A program made the position numbers and the translations under genes. The notes under the pieces were generated by a model. It did not search any database. It saw nothing but the letters and a program-made list of their open reading frames with translations, and was not told the DNA's origin. From Azospirillum sp. TSA2s (GTDB lineage Bacteria; Pseudomonadota; Alphaproteobacteria; Azospirillales; Azospirillaceae), in NCBI RefSeq assembly GCF_004923315.1, contig NZ_CP039645.1, forward strand, positions 477,001 through 541,000: a DNA stretch of 64,000 nucleotides, written 5' to 3'. Below, in pieces: positions 8,315 to 18,649 of this stretch (the first letter of the stretch is position 1; every line of letters begins with the position of its first letter).

Positions 8315-9190
8315 TCAGGCCCTCCGGTCGCGGACGGTGGCGAGGAAATCGGCGGTGTCGAGAATCGGCAGTTTTTCCGGTTCCTCCACCCCCAGCTTTT
8401 CCCAGATGTCGAGCGCGTCGCGGCAGTCGCCGAACCGCTCCAGCCGGCTGCCCAGCGCCGCATGCTCGGCTTCCAGCGCCGCCAGCGACAGGTCCGGCTT
8501 GCCGTCCAGCAAGGCCAAAGCGGCAGCGCGGAAGGCGGCGACGTCGTCGTCGACCAGACCGGCCGCCTCGCCCAGCAGATAGCGGTGCTTGCCGCCGACG
8601 GTGCGCCAGACCAGCGCGCGGTCGCGGCTGTCGAACTCCTCCACCCCCATGGTGGTCTCGATCACCTCGGGGCCCGACAGGCCGAGCCGCCCCTCCTCGC
8701 TCATCACCACAGCGTCGCACAGGCGCGAGACGATGCCCATGCCGCCGAAGCAGCCGAAGGTGCCGCCGTCCAGCACGATCACCGGGATGCCGGATGCCCG
8801 CACGGCCAGCACCGCGCGCATCACCTCCGACACCGCGATCAGCCCGGCATTGGCCTCGTGCAGCCGGACGCCGCCGGATTCGACCAGCAACAGGACACCG
8901 TCGGGGCGGGTGTCCAGGGCACGTTCCAGGAGACCGGTCAGCTTGGCGCCATGCACCTCGCCCACCGCGCCGCCCATGAAGCCACCCTCCTGCGCCGCGA
9001 CCAGCACGCGGCGGCCGGCCAGCCGCCCCTCGCCCACCACGATGCCGTCGTCGAAGGCGGCGGGGGTGTCGAGCTGGCGCAGGTGCGGGCTGACCATGCG
9101 CTCGGTCGGCGGCAGGATCTCGCGAAAGCTGCCGGGATCGAGCAGGCCGTCCAGCCGGCCGCGGGCGCTGTCCTCATAATAGCTGCTCAT
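8315..9190 (-). CDS. mdcD: Malonate decarboxylase beta subunit
   Basis: MdcD forms the catalytic decarboxylase with MdcE. The 291-aa protein has the carboxyltransferase motifs FDDGIVVGEGRLAGRRVLVA, AQEGGFMGGAVGEVHGAKL and LLLVESGGVRLHEANAGL. The start at 9190 (MSSYYEDSARG) overlaps the mdcC stop by 4 bp. The upstream extension of the frame is only non-coding overlap with mdcC. Confidence 0.95.
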   Translation of the reverse strand: MSSYYEDSARGRLDGLLDPGSFREILPPTERMVSPHLRQLDTPAAFDDGIVVGEGRLAGRRVLVAAQEGGFMGGAVGEVHGAKLTGLLERALDTRPDGVLLLVESGGVRLHEANAGLIAVSEVMRAVLAVRASGIPVIVLDGGTFGCFGGMGIVSRLCDAVVMSEEGRLGLSGPEVIETTMGVEEFDSRDRALVWRTVGGKHRYLLGEAAGLVDDDVAAFRAAALALLDGKPDLSLAALEAEHAALGSRLERFGDCRDALDIWEKLGVEEPEKLPILDTADFLATVRDRRA

Positions 9191-9522
9191 GGCTGCGCTC
9201 CTCCGGCGAAGGCGTCCAGCGCCTGGTCCAGCCGCAGCCCGACCACGGCCGGGGTGGCGCCGACATCGTTGATGGAGATGCGGACGTCGGCCAGCGGATG
9301 GCGGGCGAAAACGTCGTCCAGCACCGCCTGCCACGTCGCGCCGAAGCCGACCGCAGCGGTCTGCACCTCGACGCGGCAGAGGCCGCCGAGCGGCGCCGGC
9401 TCCACCAGCACTTCCAGATTGCCGGAGCCGACGACGCCCACCAGGACGGACGGCGGCGGGGAGGCCACAGGCCCATTATTGAGATGCCGCCCGCCGCGAT
9501 AGTCAAAAATCAGGGTTTCCAT
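9187..9522 (-). CDS. mdcC: Malonate decarboxylase acyl-carrier protein (delta subunit)
   Basis: MdcC is the small carrier that holds the acetyl/malonyl group on a phosphoribosyl-dephospho-CoA arm. The 111-aa protein starts METLIFDY at 9522. The likely modified serine is Ser33 in VVGSGNLEVLVEP, the conserved family motif. It lies between mdcA (10-bp gap) and mdcD (4-bp overlap). Length matches MdcC (about 100-110 aa). Confidence 0.93.
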   Translation of the reverse strand: METLIFDYRGGRHLNNGPVASPPPSVLVGVVGSGNLEVLVEPAPLGGLCRVEVQTAAVGFGATWQAVLDDVFARHPLADVRISINDVGATPAVVGLRLDQALDAFAGGAQP

Positions 9523-9532
9523 GGGTTTCGGC

Positions 9533-11176
9533 TCACCAGTTGCGGAAGCGCTTGGGCGGGTCGTACAGGCCGCCCGATGCACGCACGAGGTCCTTGACCG
9601 AGCGTGCGGCCAGCAGGTCGCGGGTCGCCATCCGCTTGTCGATGCCCAGATCCTCCGGCCGGCGGATGACGCCGCGGTCGCGCAAATTCTCAACCATGCG
9701 GCGGTCGCGCCCGCGCCCCACGGGCGTGTAGCCGGCGACGCCGCGGATCGCCTGTTCCCGTTCCTCGGCATTGCGGCAGAGCAGCAGGTTGGCGATGCCC
9801 TCCTCCGTCAGGATGTGGGTCACGTCGTCGCCGTAGATCATCACCGGCGGCAGCTCCATGCCGGCGCTTTCCGCCAGTTCCCAGGCGTCGAGCCGGTCGA
9901 CGAAGGCCGGCTGCATATGCTCGCGGAAGGTCTCCACCATCTGGACGACCAACTTCTGGCCGCGCGGCATCTGCCCGCTGCCCTCCCGCGCCTCCCGCCC
10001 CGCCTTCAGCCACGCCGGGCTGGCATGGCGGCGCCCCCGGGCGTCGGCCCCCATGTTGGGCGCGCCGCCGAAGCCGGCGATGCGCCCCAGCGTGGCGGTG
10101 GAGCTGTTGCCGGCGAGGTCGATCTGCAACGTCGATCCGATGAACAGGTCGCAGGCGTAATGGCCGGCCGCCTGACACAGCGCGCGGTTGGAGCGCATGC
10201 TGCCGTCGGCCCCGGTGAAGAACACGTCGGGCCGCGCCTGGATATAGGCCTCCATCCCCAGTTCCGAGCCGAAGGAATGGACGCTCTCGACGAAGCCGGC
10301 CTCGATGGCGGGGATCAGCGCCGGGTGTGGGTTCAGCGCCCAATGCCGGCAGATCTTCCCCTTCAGCCCAAGCGAGTCCGCATAGGTCGGCAGCAGCAGT
10401 TCGATGGCGGCGGTGTCGAAGCCGATGCCGTGGTTCAGCCGCTGCACGCCATATTCGGCATAGATGCCCTTGATGGCCATCATCGCCATCAGCACCTGGA
10501 TTTCCGAGATCTGCGCCGGATCACGGGTGAACAGCGGCTCGATATAGTGCGGCGTCGGGCTCTGGATGACGAAATCGACCCAGCCGCCGGGGATGTCGAC
10601 GCGCGGAACCGTGTCCACCAGTTCGTTGACCTGGGCGATGACGATGCCGCGCTTGAAGGCGGTCGCCTCGACGATGACCGGCGTGTCCTCGGTGTTGGGA
10701 CCGGTGTAGAGGTTGCCGGCGGCGTCGGCCGCCTGGGCGGCGACGAGGCTGACCCTGGGCGTCAGATCGACGAAATAGCGGCCGAACAGCTCCAGATAGG
10801 TGTGGATGGCGCCGACCGCGATCCGCCCGTCGGCCACCATGCGCGCCAGCCGCGCGCCCTGCGGGCCGGAGAAGGAGAAGTCGAGCTTCGCGGCGATGCC
10901 GCGCTCGAACACATCGAGATGCTCCGGCAGGGCCAGAACCGACTGCACCATGTGCAGGCCGTTCACCCGCGCCGGATCGACCGAGGCCAGGGTGCGGGCC
11001 AGGAAATCGGCCTGCTTCTGGTTGTTGCCCTCCAGGCAGACGCGGTCGCCCGGTTCCAGCACCGCTTCCAGCAGCGCACGGGCATCGGCGGTGGCGACGC
11101 GCTTGCCCTCCGTCAAACCGGCGGCGCGGGCCAGCCGCTCATCGCGGTTCCGCCCTTGCAGATTCCAGTCGCGCAT
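9533..11176 (-). CDS. mdcA: Malonate decarboxylase alpha subunit (acetyl-ACP:malonate ACP transferase)
   Basis: MdcA swaps acetyl for malonyl on the MdcC carrier, closing the catalytic cycle. The 547-aa protein is collinear with known MdcA: RLARAAGLTEGKRVA at the N-terminus, VCLEGNNQKQADFLA, GPNTEDTPVIVEATAF, QRLNHGIGFDTAAIELLLPT and the C-terminal GLYDPPKRFRNW. I used the ATG at 11176 (MRDWNLQGRNRDERL); the 14 extra upstream codons are not conserved-looking. It is the first gene of the seven-gene mdc operon, transcribed away from madL. Confidence 0.95.
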   Translation of the reverse strand: MRDWNLQGRNRDERLARAAGLTEGKRVATADARALLEAVLEPGDRVCLEGNNQKQADFLARTLASVDPARVNGLHMVQSVLALPEHLDVFERGIAAKLDFSFSGPQGARLARMVADGRIAVGAIHTYLELFGRYFVDLTPRVSLVAAQAADAAGNLYTGPNTEDTPVIVEATAFKRGIVIAQVNELVDTVPRVDIPGGWVDFVIQSPTPHYIEPLFTRDPAQISEIQVLMAMMAIKGIYAEYGVQRLNHGIGFDTAAIELLLPTYADSLGLKGKICRHWALNPHPALIPAIEAGFVESVHSFGSELGMEAYIQARPDVFFTGADGSMRSNRALCQAAGHYACDLFIGSTLQIDLAGNSSTATLGRIAGFGGAPNMGADARGRRHASPAWLKAGREAREGSGQMPRGQKLVVQMVETFREHMQPAFVDRLDAWELAESAGMELPPVMIYGDDVTHILTEEGIANLLLCRNAEEREQAIRGVAGYTPVGRGRDRRMVENLRDRGVIRRPEDLGIDKRMATRDLLAARSVKDLVRASGGLYDPPKRFRNW

Positions 11177-11538
11177 GGCGGTCAGCCCCCGCGATGCCGG
11201 TGGGCCGTCGGCGCGCACACTCCGCGCCCGACAGGCTGGCGGTCGACCTGTGCGGACATGCTGTCCCTCCCTCTCGCTTGCGATGTGAATGCCAGCTTGC
11301 CGTATCCATACGGTCCCGTGAAGGCCGATTTTGTATACATCAAGAAAAAAATGGCAGTCACGGAATACGCGTTGCGATCAGGATCGGATTGCCGTATACC
11401 GTGGCAGCACAAACAATCTTTAAATCGAGCAATCCGTGCCCGACGGCGAAAGCCGCGGCCGGGCGACGGCTGCCGCGCTCTCGGCAAACTGTCACCACGC
11501 CCCCTTCGTGGGCTTGAGCAACGGAGAGGAGAAGGACC
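11177..11538. promoter_or_regulatory. Divergent control region between mdcA and madL
   Basis: This 362-bp gap is distinctly more AT-rich than its flanks and must hold both promoters. Three sites carry GTAT/ATAC dyads: CCGTATCCATACGG (11300-11313), TGTATACA (11332-11339) and GTATAC within CCGTATACCG (11394-11399). These fit the general FadR-subfamily GntR operator form GT-N-AC. As I recall, the Acinetobacter malonate repressor MdcY binds a site built on TTGTATACAA, and TTGTATACAT here differs by one base. The GntR gene 1.3 kb away is the obvious candidate to bind them. I did not find confident -35/-10 boxes. Confidence 0.6.
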
Positions 11539-11961
11539 ATGGTCGTCTATGGTGTCGCCCTGCTGTCGGCCTGCATGCTTGCGGGGCTGGTGGTCGGCGA
11601 TCTGCTGGGCATCCTGATCGGGGTGAAGGCGAATGTCGGCGGCGTCGGCATCGCCATGCTGCTGCTGATCCTGTTCTCCGACCATCTGAAGCGGACGCTG
11701 CGCATGAACGCGCTGGCCGAACAGGGCATCCTGTTCTGGAGCGCGATGTACATCCCGATCGTCGTCGCCATGGCCGCGCAGCAGGACGTGGTCGCGGCGG
11801 TGAAGGGCGGTCCGGCCGCCCTGATCGCCGGGGTTCTGGCGGTGGTGCTCAGCTTCGCGCTGGTCCCGGTGATCGCCCGCATCGGCCAGCCGGTGGACGA
11901 ACGTAATGAAATGTCGGAAGCCGATGCCGCCTGCGCCCTGCCCCTGAAGAGCGGAGAGTGA
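11539..11961 (+). CDS. madL: Malonate transporter subunit MadL
   Basis: MadL is the smaller half of the two-gene sodium:malonate carrier. The 140-aa protein has about four membrane helices (GVALLSACMLAGLVVGDLLG, GVGIAMLLLILFSDHLKR, then two more) and a short charged tail. GGAGAGGAGAAGG just upstream of the ATG at 11539 is a strong ribosome site. It is the first gene of the rightward madLM-gntR unit facing the mdc operon, so import and decarboxylation are controlled from one region. Confidence 0.93.
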   Translation: MVVYGVALLSACMLAGLVVGDLLGILIGVKANVGGVGIAMLLLILFSDHLKRTLRMNALAEQGILFWSAMYIPIVVAMAAQQDVVAAVKGGPAALIAGVLAVVLSFALVPVIARIGQPVDERNEMSEADAACALPLKSGE

Positions 11962-11966
11962 CCGCC

Positions 11967-12734
11967 ATGTTCGACGTCCTGACCAGCGTTCTCGTCAAGA
12001 ACGGCCTGCTGACCGCCTTCGCCGTCGTCGGCGCCACCATCTGGGTGTCCTACTGGCTGTCGCGCATCCTGACCAACGGGCGGCTGCACGGCTCCGCCAT
12101 CGCCATCATGATCGGGCTGGCGCTCGCCTATGCCGGCGGCGTGTCCACTGGTGGACACAATGGGCTGGCCGACATCAAGCTGCTGTCCGGCATCGGCATC
12201 ATGGGCGGGGCGATGCTGCGTGATTTCGCCATCGTCTCCACCGCCTTCGGCGTCAGCTTCGGCGAGATCCGCAAGGCGGGGCTGAGCGGCGTGGTGTCGC
12301 TGTTCACCGGCGTGCTGCTGTCCTTCGTCGTCGGTGCGGCGGTGGCGCTGGCCTTCGGCTATTCCGACCCGGTCGCCATGACCACCATCGGGGCCGGCGC
12401 CGTCACCTACATCGTCGGGCCGGTGACCGGCGCGGCGCTGGGGGCGAGTTCCGACGTGATGGCGCTCAGCATCGCCGCCGGGCTGGTGAAGTCGGTGCTG
12501 GTGATGATCTCCACCCCCTTCATGGCGCCCTATATCGGTCTGGACAACCCGCGCAGCGCCATGGTCTTCGGCGGGCTGATGGGCACCACCAGCGGCGTGG
12601 CCGGCGGGTTGGCCGCCACCGACCCGAAGCTGGTCCCCTATGGCGCGATGACCGCGACCTTCTACACCGGGCTGGGCTGCCTGATGGGTCCGTCGGTTCT
12701 GTTCATCGCCACCCGCGCCCTGATGGGCGGCTGA
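11967..12734 (+). CDS. madM: Malonate transporter subunit MadM
   Basis: MadM is the larger half of the malonate carrier. The 255-aa protein has about eight to nine membrane segments and the family motif YAGGVSTGGHNGLADIKLLS around residue 55. I prefer the ATG at 11967, 6 bp after the madL stop and 9 bases after GGAGAG; a GTG at 11958 would overlap the stop. It is co-transcribed with madL. Confidence 0.92.
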   Translation: MFDVLTSVLVKNGLLTAFAVVGATIWVSYWLSRILTNGRLHGSAIAIMIGLALAYAGGVSTGGHNGLADIKLLSGIGIMGGAMLRDFAIVSTAFGVSFGEIRKAGLSGVVSLFTGVLLSFVVGAAVALAFGYSDPVAMTTIGAGAVTYIVGPVTGAALGASSDVMALSIAAGLVKSVLVMISTPFMAPYIGLDNPRSAMVFGGLMGTTSGVAGGLAATDPKLVPYGAMTATFYTGLGCLMGPSVLFIATRALMGG

Positions 12735-12812
12735 GACGCCCCCCATCCTCTTCCACCATCGGCAAAGCCTGTCTATCCTGCCCGCTGGCGACGCCGCTCC
12801 GGAGATCCAGCC

Positions 12813-13517
12813 TTGGACCAGTTCGACCCCCAGTTCCCCGCGTCCGAGACCGACCTCGTCGCCGAGGAGAAGGGCCTGCTGTCGGACCAGATCAGGCTGG
12901 CGCTGGCCGACGAGATCGCCACCGGACGGCTGAAGCCGGGCACCCCGCTCGACGAACAGCAGATCGGCCAACGGTTCGGCGCCTCCCGCACGCCAGTGCG
13001 CGAGGCCCTGCGCCAGCTTGCCACCACCGGCATGGTGGAGGTCCGGCCGCGCCGCGGCGTGGTCGTCGCCACCATGACGGCCGAGCGCATCATGGACATG
13101 TTCGAAATGACGGCGGAGATGGAGGCGATGTGCGTCCGCCTCGCCACCTACCGCATCACCCCGGTGGAGCGCAGCCGGCTGCAGACCATGCATGAAGCGG
13201 CGGCGGAGATGGTCGCGGGCGGCGATCTCGGCGCCTATGACGACTTCAACCGCCGCTTCCACGAGGCGATCTATCACGCCACCCACAACCAGTTCATGGC
13301 CGAACAGGCGGTCGGCGTCCGCGCCCGCCTCGCCGCCTTCCGCCGCACGCAGCTGCGCCACGGCAACCGGCTGGCGACCTCCCACGCCGAGCATGGCGAG
13401 ATCCTCGCCGCCATGGCGCGCGGCGACGGGGAGGAGGCGGCCCGCTGCATGCGCGCCCACATGCTGAACGCCAGCTGCGCGCTGACCCGCTACATACAGG
13501 AACTGGACCTGACCTGA
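12813..13517 (+). CDS. GntR-family (FadR/FCD type) regulator of malonate use
   Basis: The N-terminal winged helix is complete (DEIATGRLKPGTPLDEQQIG, FGASRTPVREALRQL) and is followed by an all-helical FCD effector domain. That domain carries the metal-ligand pattern seen in FNRRFHEAIYHATHN and SHAEHGEILAAMARGD. The only suitable start is TTG at 12813 with GGAG 8 bases upstream; a weak start codon would keep the regulator level low. It sits 78 bp after madM and probably represses mdc and mad until malonate binds. Length is 234 aa. Confidence 0.85.
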   Translation: MDQFDPQFPASETDLVAEEKGLLSDQIRLALADEIATGRLKPGTPLDEQQIGQRFGASRTPVREALRQLATTGMVEVRPRRGVVVATMTAERIMDMFEMTAEMEAMCVRLATYRITPVERSRLQTMHEAAAEMVAGGDLGAYDDFNRRFHEAIYHATHNQFMAEQAVGVRARLAAFRRTQLRHGNRLATSHAEHGEILAAMARGDGEEAARCMRAHMLNASCALTRYIQELDLT

Positions 13518-13562
13518 CGGAACCTGACCTGATCCGGCGGCCGGTTGGCCGAACGCGGAGCG

Positions 13563-13596
13563 GTAATATTCCAACAGAGCCGCGAACGAATATTAC
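13563..13596. promoter_or_regulatory. Perfect 9-bp inverted repeat, GTAATATTC-N16-GAATATTAC
   Basis: Arms at 13563-13571 and 13588-13596 are perfect reverse complements and AT-rich, in a 204-bp gap between the GntR gene and the PAS-GGDEF gene. The AT-rich arms and lack of a U-run argue against a terminator. A dimeric regulator site for the downstream cyclase is more likely. No regulator can be named. Confidence 0.45.
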
Positions 13597-13721
13597 TGGC
13601 GCTGGCGCGCGATCCTGTTTGCCTGATTCAATCAGGGTCGTCCTGCAATGTTACATTTGCGTGAACTTAACGTTTTGGCCCGATAAAATGCTCGAACCTA
13701 TCACCTTGGACTTTTGCCAAC

Positions 13722-15395
13722 ATGGGCGTCGCAGCCTGCACCAGCCAAACGTCCGATCAATGTTGGTCTACAAAAGATTTATCGGCATTTGACCTGATCG
13801 CCGATCCGGTCTGGCTGGTCGATCTGCAGACGGGCCGTACCCTGTGGGCGAATGCGGCGGCCTGCGCGCTTTGGGGCGCCCGGTCTGCCCGGGACCTCGC
13901 CGCGAGCGGTGGCCTTCCCGATGCGGTCCGGCAGCGGCTGCCCGAATATGCCCGGCGCCTCTCGGCAGGCGAGCGGGTCGGCGAATGCTGGATGGTGGCG
14001 GCCAATGGCGCGCAGGCCGTCCTATCCTGCGACTGCAGCGGGCTTCACCTGACGGACGGGCGGTTGGCGATGCTTGTCCATGGCAGGCCGCTCGCCACCA
14101 CCACCGCCAATTCTTCCCCTTCGCCGCAGATGCGCCTGTCGCGCATGGTGGAGCATCTGCCGATGGCCGCCGCCTATGTCGAAGGCGAGCGGATCTTCAT
14201 CAACCGCGCGGCGGAACGGCTGACCGGCTACCGGCAGGAGGATCTTCCGTCGATGGACGCGTGGTTCGCGGTCGCCTACCCCGGCCGCGACCATGAGGTC
14301 CGCCAACGCTACGACGCGGCACGGCTGGCGGAAGCCTCGGTGCTGACCGAACTGCAGGTCACCTGCAAGGACGGCAGCCGCCGCTGGATCCGCTTCTTCG
14401 CCTACCTGACCCAGGGCGGGGAGGTGTGGCTGATGGAGGACGTGACCGACCACCGCGCCACGCTGGAGGCCCTGCACCACGAGCGCGCCGTCCTGCAAAG
14501 CCTGATCGATTCGATGCCGGACATCGTCTTCTTCAAGGACCGCGACGGCACCTATCTGAACTACAACCATGCCGCCCTCGACTATGTCGGCTGGAAGCCG
14601 GATGCGGACCGCCCGCTGCGCGACCTCGACATGGTCGATGCCGAAACGGCGGAGCGCCGCCGTCAGGCCGACCTGCGCACCATGCGGGAGGGAATGACGC
14701 GCGGTGAAGAGTGGTTCGTCTACCCCGACGGCCGGCGGCGCCTGATGGAGACCGTCAAGACCGCGTGCCGCGATCCGGAGGGCAGCATCCTGGGCGTCGT
14801 CGGCATCTCCCGCGACATCACCGACCGCCGCCAGATGGAGGAGATGCTTCGGCGCAGCGAGGCGGAGAAGGACCATCTCGCCAACCACGATCCGTTGACC
14901 GGCCTCCCCAACCGCCGGCTGTTCTTCGCCCGCACCCACGGGGCGCTTGCCCGTGCACGGCGCATCGGCCAGCCGCTGGCCCTGCTGTTCATCGATCTGG
15001 ACGGCTTCAAGCCGGTGAACGACCGGCTCGGCCATGACGCCGGCGATCAGGTGCTGCGGGTGACGGCGGAGCGGCTGACCGGTTGCCTGCGCGCCTCCGA
15101 CCTCGTGGCGCGGATCGGCGGCGACGAGTTCACCGTCCTGCTGGAGGGCGCCGGGTCCGTCGCCGACGTCGAGCGTATCGCCGACAAGCTGATCCATGCC
15201 GTGTCGGCGGAGATCACGCTCGGCCGCCAAACGCTGTCGGTGGGCGCCAGCATCGGCATCGCGCTCTTCCCGCAGGATGCGGACGATGCGCAGGACCTGC
15301 TGAAGGCCGCCGACGATGCGCTCTACCGGGCCAAGCATGCCGGCCGGGGCTGCTTCGTCGTCTGCGGCGCCCGCCCGAACGCCCGTCCGGCATGA
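13722..15395 (+). CDS. Triple-PAS diguanylate cyclase
   Basis: The 557-aa cytosolic protein has three PAS-like sensor segments (about residues 22-125, 135-245 and 258-380) and a C-terminal GGDEF domain. The intact catalytic loop GGDEF is at residues 466-470. An RxxD product-inhibition site (RASD, 457-460) lies five residues before it. DPLTGLPNRRLFF marks the start of the domain. It should make cyclic di-GMP from two GTP, with feedback inhibition. There is no EAL domain, no membrane segment, and no obvious haem or flavin motif in the PAS segments, so the signal is unknown. It is transcribed alone. Confidence 0.9.
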   Translation: MGVAACTSQTSDQCWSTKDLSAFDLIADPVWLVDLQTGRTLWANAAACALWGARSARDLAASGGLPDAVRQRLPEYARRLSAGERVGECWMVAANGAQAVLSCDCSGLHLTDGRLAMLVHGRPLATTTANSSPSPQMRLSRMVEHLPMAAAYVEGERIFINRAAERLTGYRQEDLPSMDAWFAVAYPGRDHEVRQRYDAARLAEASVLTELQVTCKDGSRRWIRFFAYLTQGGEVWLMEDVTDHRATLEALHHERAVLQSLIDSMPDIVFFKDRDGTYLNYNHAALDYVGWKPDADRPLRDLDMVDAETAERRRQADLRTMREGMTRGEEWFVYPDGRRRLMETVKTACRDPEGSILGVVGISRDITDRRQMEEMLRRSEAEKDHLANHDPLTGLPNRRLFFARTHGALARARRIGQPLALLFIDLDGFKPVNDRLGHDAGDQVLRVTAERLTGCLRASDLVARIGGDEFTVLLEGAGSVADVERIADKLIHAVSAEITLGRQTLSVGASIGIALFPQDADDAQDLLKAADDALYRAKHAGRGCFVVCGARPNARPA

Positions 15396-15410
15396 TGTAG
15401 CAACACTACA
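15396..15410. promoter_or_regulatory. TGTAG-N5-CTACA site, distal copy
   Basis: TGTAG-CAACA-CTACA forms a 5-bp inverted repeat with a 5-bp spacer, directly after the cyclase stop. It shares its arms and spacing with the copy at 15560-15574, 164 bp downstream. Both lie upstream of the formate/nitrite channel gene. Confidence 0.5.
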
Positions 15411-15559
15411 GAAGCGCAGCCGGTGCAAGAGCGATGCTGCGCCCTTTCAATACCCTGAAAATCCGCCGTTTCCTTGTGTCACCCTCTTCGATATGCGCCC
15501 CTCCCCTGCGACCGAATGGCCCAGGCGGTGCGCTTGCCAGCGCCGTCCCGACGGGAGTA

Positions 15560-15574
15560 TGTAGTAAAGCTACA
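15560..15574. promoter_or_regulatory. TGTAG-N5-CTACA site, proximal copy
   Basis: TGTAG-TAAAG-CTACA lies 25 bp before the ATG of the formate/nitrite-family gene, close enough to cover the promoter or leader. Identical arms at 15396-15410 suggest a two-site operator with possible looping. I do not know the cognate factor. Confidence 0.5.
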
Positions 15575-15598
15575 TGGCGGCAGCGAGGACATCGACCG

Positions 15599-17963
<2,365 letters not shown>

Positions 17964-18117
17964 GTTTCACGAGCTTCCTGAAGTCCCCTGCCCGGCGATC
18001 CCTCCGCCCGCCCTCTCCCGCCCCCGGAGGGGCATCACGGCGACCGGGAACGCACCTGAAGGGACTTCACGGACGGGCGGCGGGCGCCCTTGATCGCTGA
18101 GGCGTCCCGCCGTTGGC

Positions 18118-18149
18118 CCCCTCCTCCCGTCTCTCCCCGGGAGGAGGGG
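18118..18149. terminator. GC hairpin downstream of eno
   Basis: The stem CCCCTCCTCCCG/CGGGAGGAGGGG is perfect over 12 bp with an 8-nt loop, 155 bp after the eno stop. It lacks a U-tract, so it may only stabilise the 3' end. Confidence 0.4.
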
Positions 18150-18174
18150 GAAGCCCCGCCGGACGGCACTTGTC

Positions 18175-18416
18175 TCCCTCTCCCGCCCCGGACTACGGGA
18201 TGCACAGCACTCACGGGCGATTAATGCACTGGAAACATGACACTTATTTGGCCGTCATTCCCGCGAAGGCGGGAATCCAGCCTTTTCAGCCGCTCAGCTG
18301 CGAAGTTTCCTGGATCCCCGCCTTCGCGAGGATGACGCAAAGTTCCTTTTGTTCCAGAGGCTTGATGTCGCCCATGGTTGTGTGCATGCCATAGTCCGCC
18401 CCGGGAGGGGGCGAGA
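18175..18416. repeat. Composite inverted element with REP pair inside
   Basis: The left arm (about 18175-18233) and right arm (about 18354-18416) are imperfect reverse complements. Shared segments include CGGACTA(C/T)GG, ATGCACA and (C/T)GGGCGA. Between them, at 18252-18337, sits a REP pair like that at 16523-16609. The whole looks like a roughly 240-bp palindromic element into which, or around which, the REP pair was assembled. Confidence 0.6.
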
Positions 18417-18649
18417 GCCACCTGCGGCAAAGTGTCAGGCGCCCGGCTTTCCACCAGTTCCATGTTGCGATGCACAGTTAATATATTAATATATCTACGG
18501 TTCCCGGCGCGGCGCAGAACGCCGGCGCAAAACGGGCGACGCCCTCGGATGAAACACTGGACGGTCCCCTTTCCGTCCCTTCCCGACGCCGCCCCATCGG
18601 ACCGTAAAACGGGCCGCTTGCTCGACCCGGTCAACCGGAGTGTTCAAAA

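Larger units (their letters stand above)
17964..18649. other. 686-bp gene-free region with repeats and an AT-rich leader
   Basis: No credible gene is seen. From left to right there is an inverted pair TGAAGTCCC/GGGACTTCA (17979-17987 and 18061-18069), and a GC hairpin with a 12-bp stem (18118-18149). Then comes a composite inverted element (18175-18416) with a REP pair at its core. Last is an AT-rich stretch GTTAATATATTAATATA (about 18477-18493), which is a good place for the promoter of the MaoC-Pta gene. The gap is unusually long for this gene-dense window. Confidence 0.7.

Noticed and set aside
9521..11617. 698-codon + strand open frame over mdcA
   Set aside because: It is antisense to mdcA, and its tail crosses the divergent promoter into madL. 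It shows no protein-like features.
15434..15598. N-terminal extension of the FNT channel by 55 codons
   Set aside because: It overlaps an operator-like inverted repeat, has no ribosome site, and the ATG at 15599 gives the normal family length with good GAGGA spacing.
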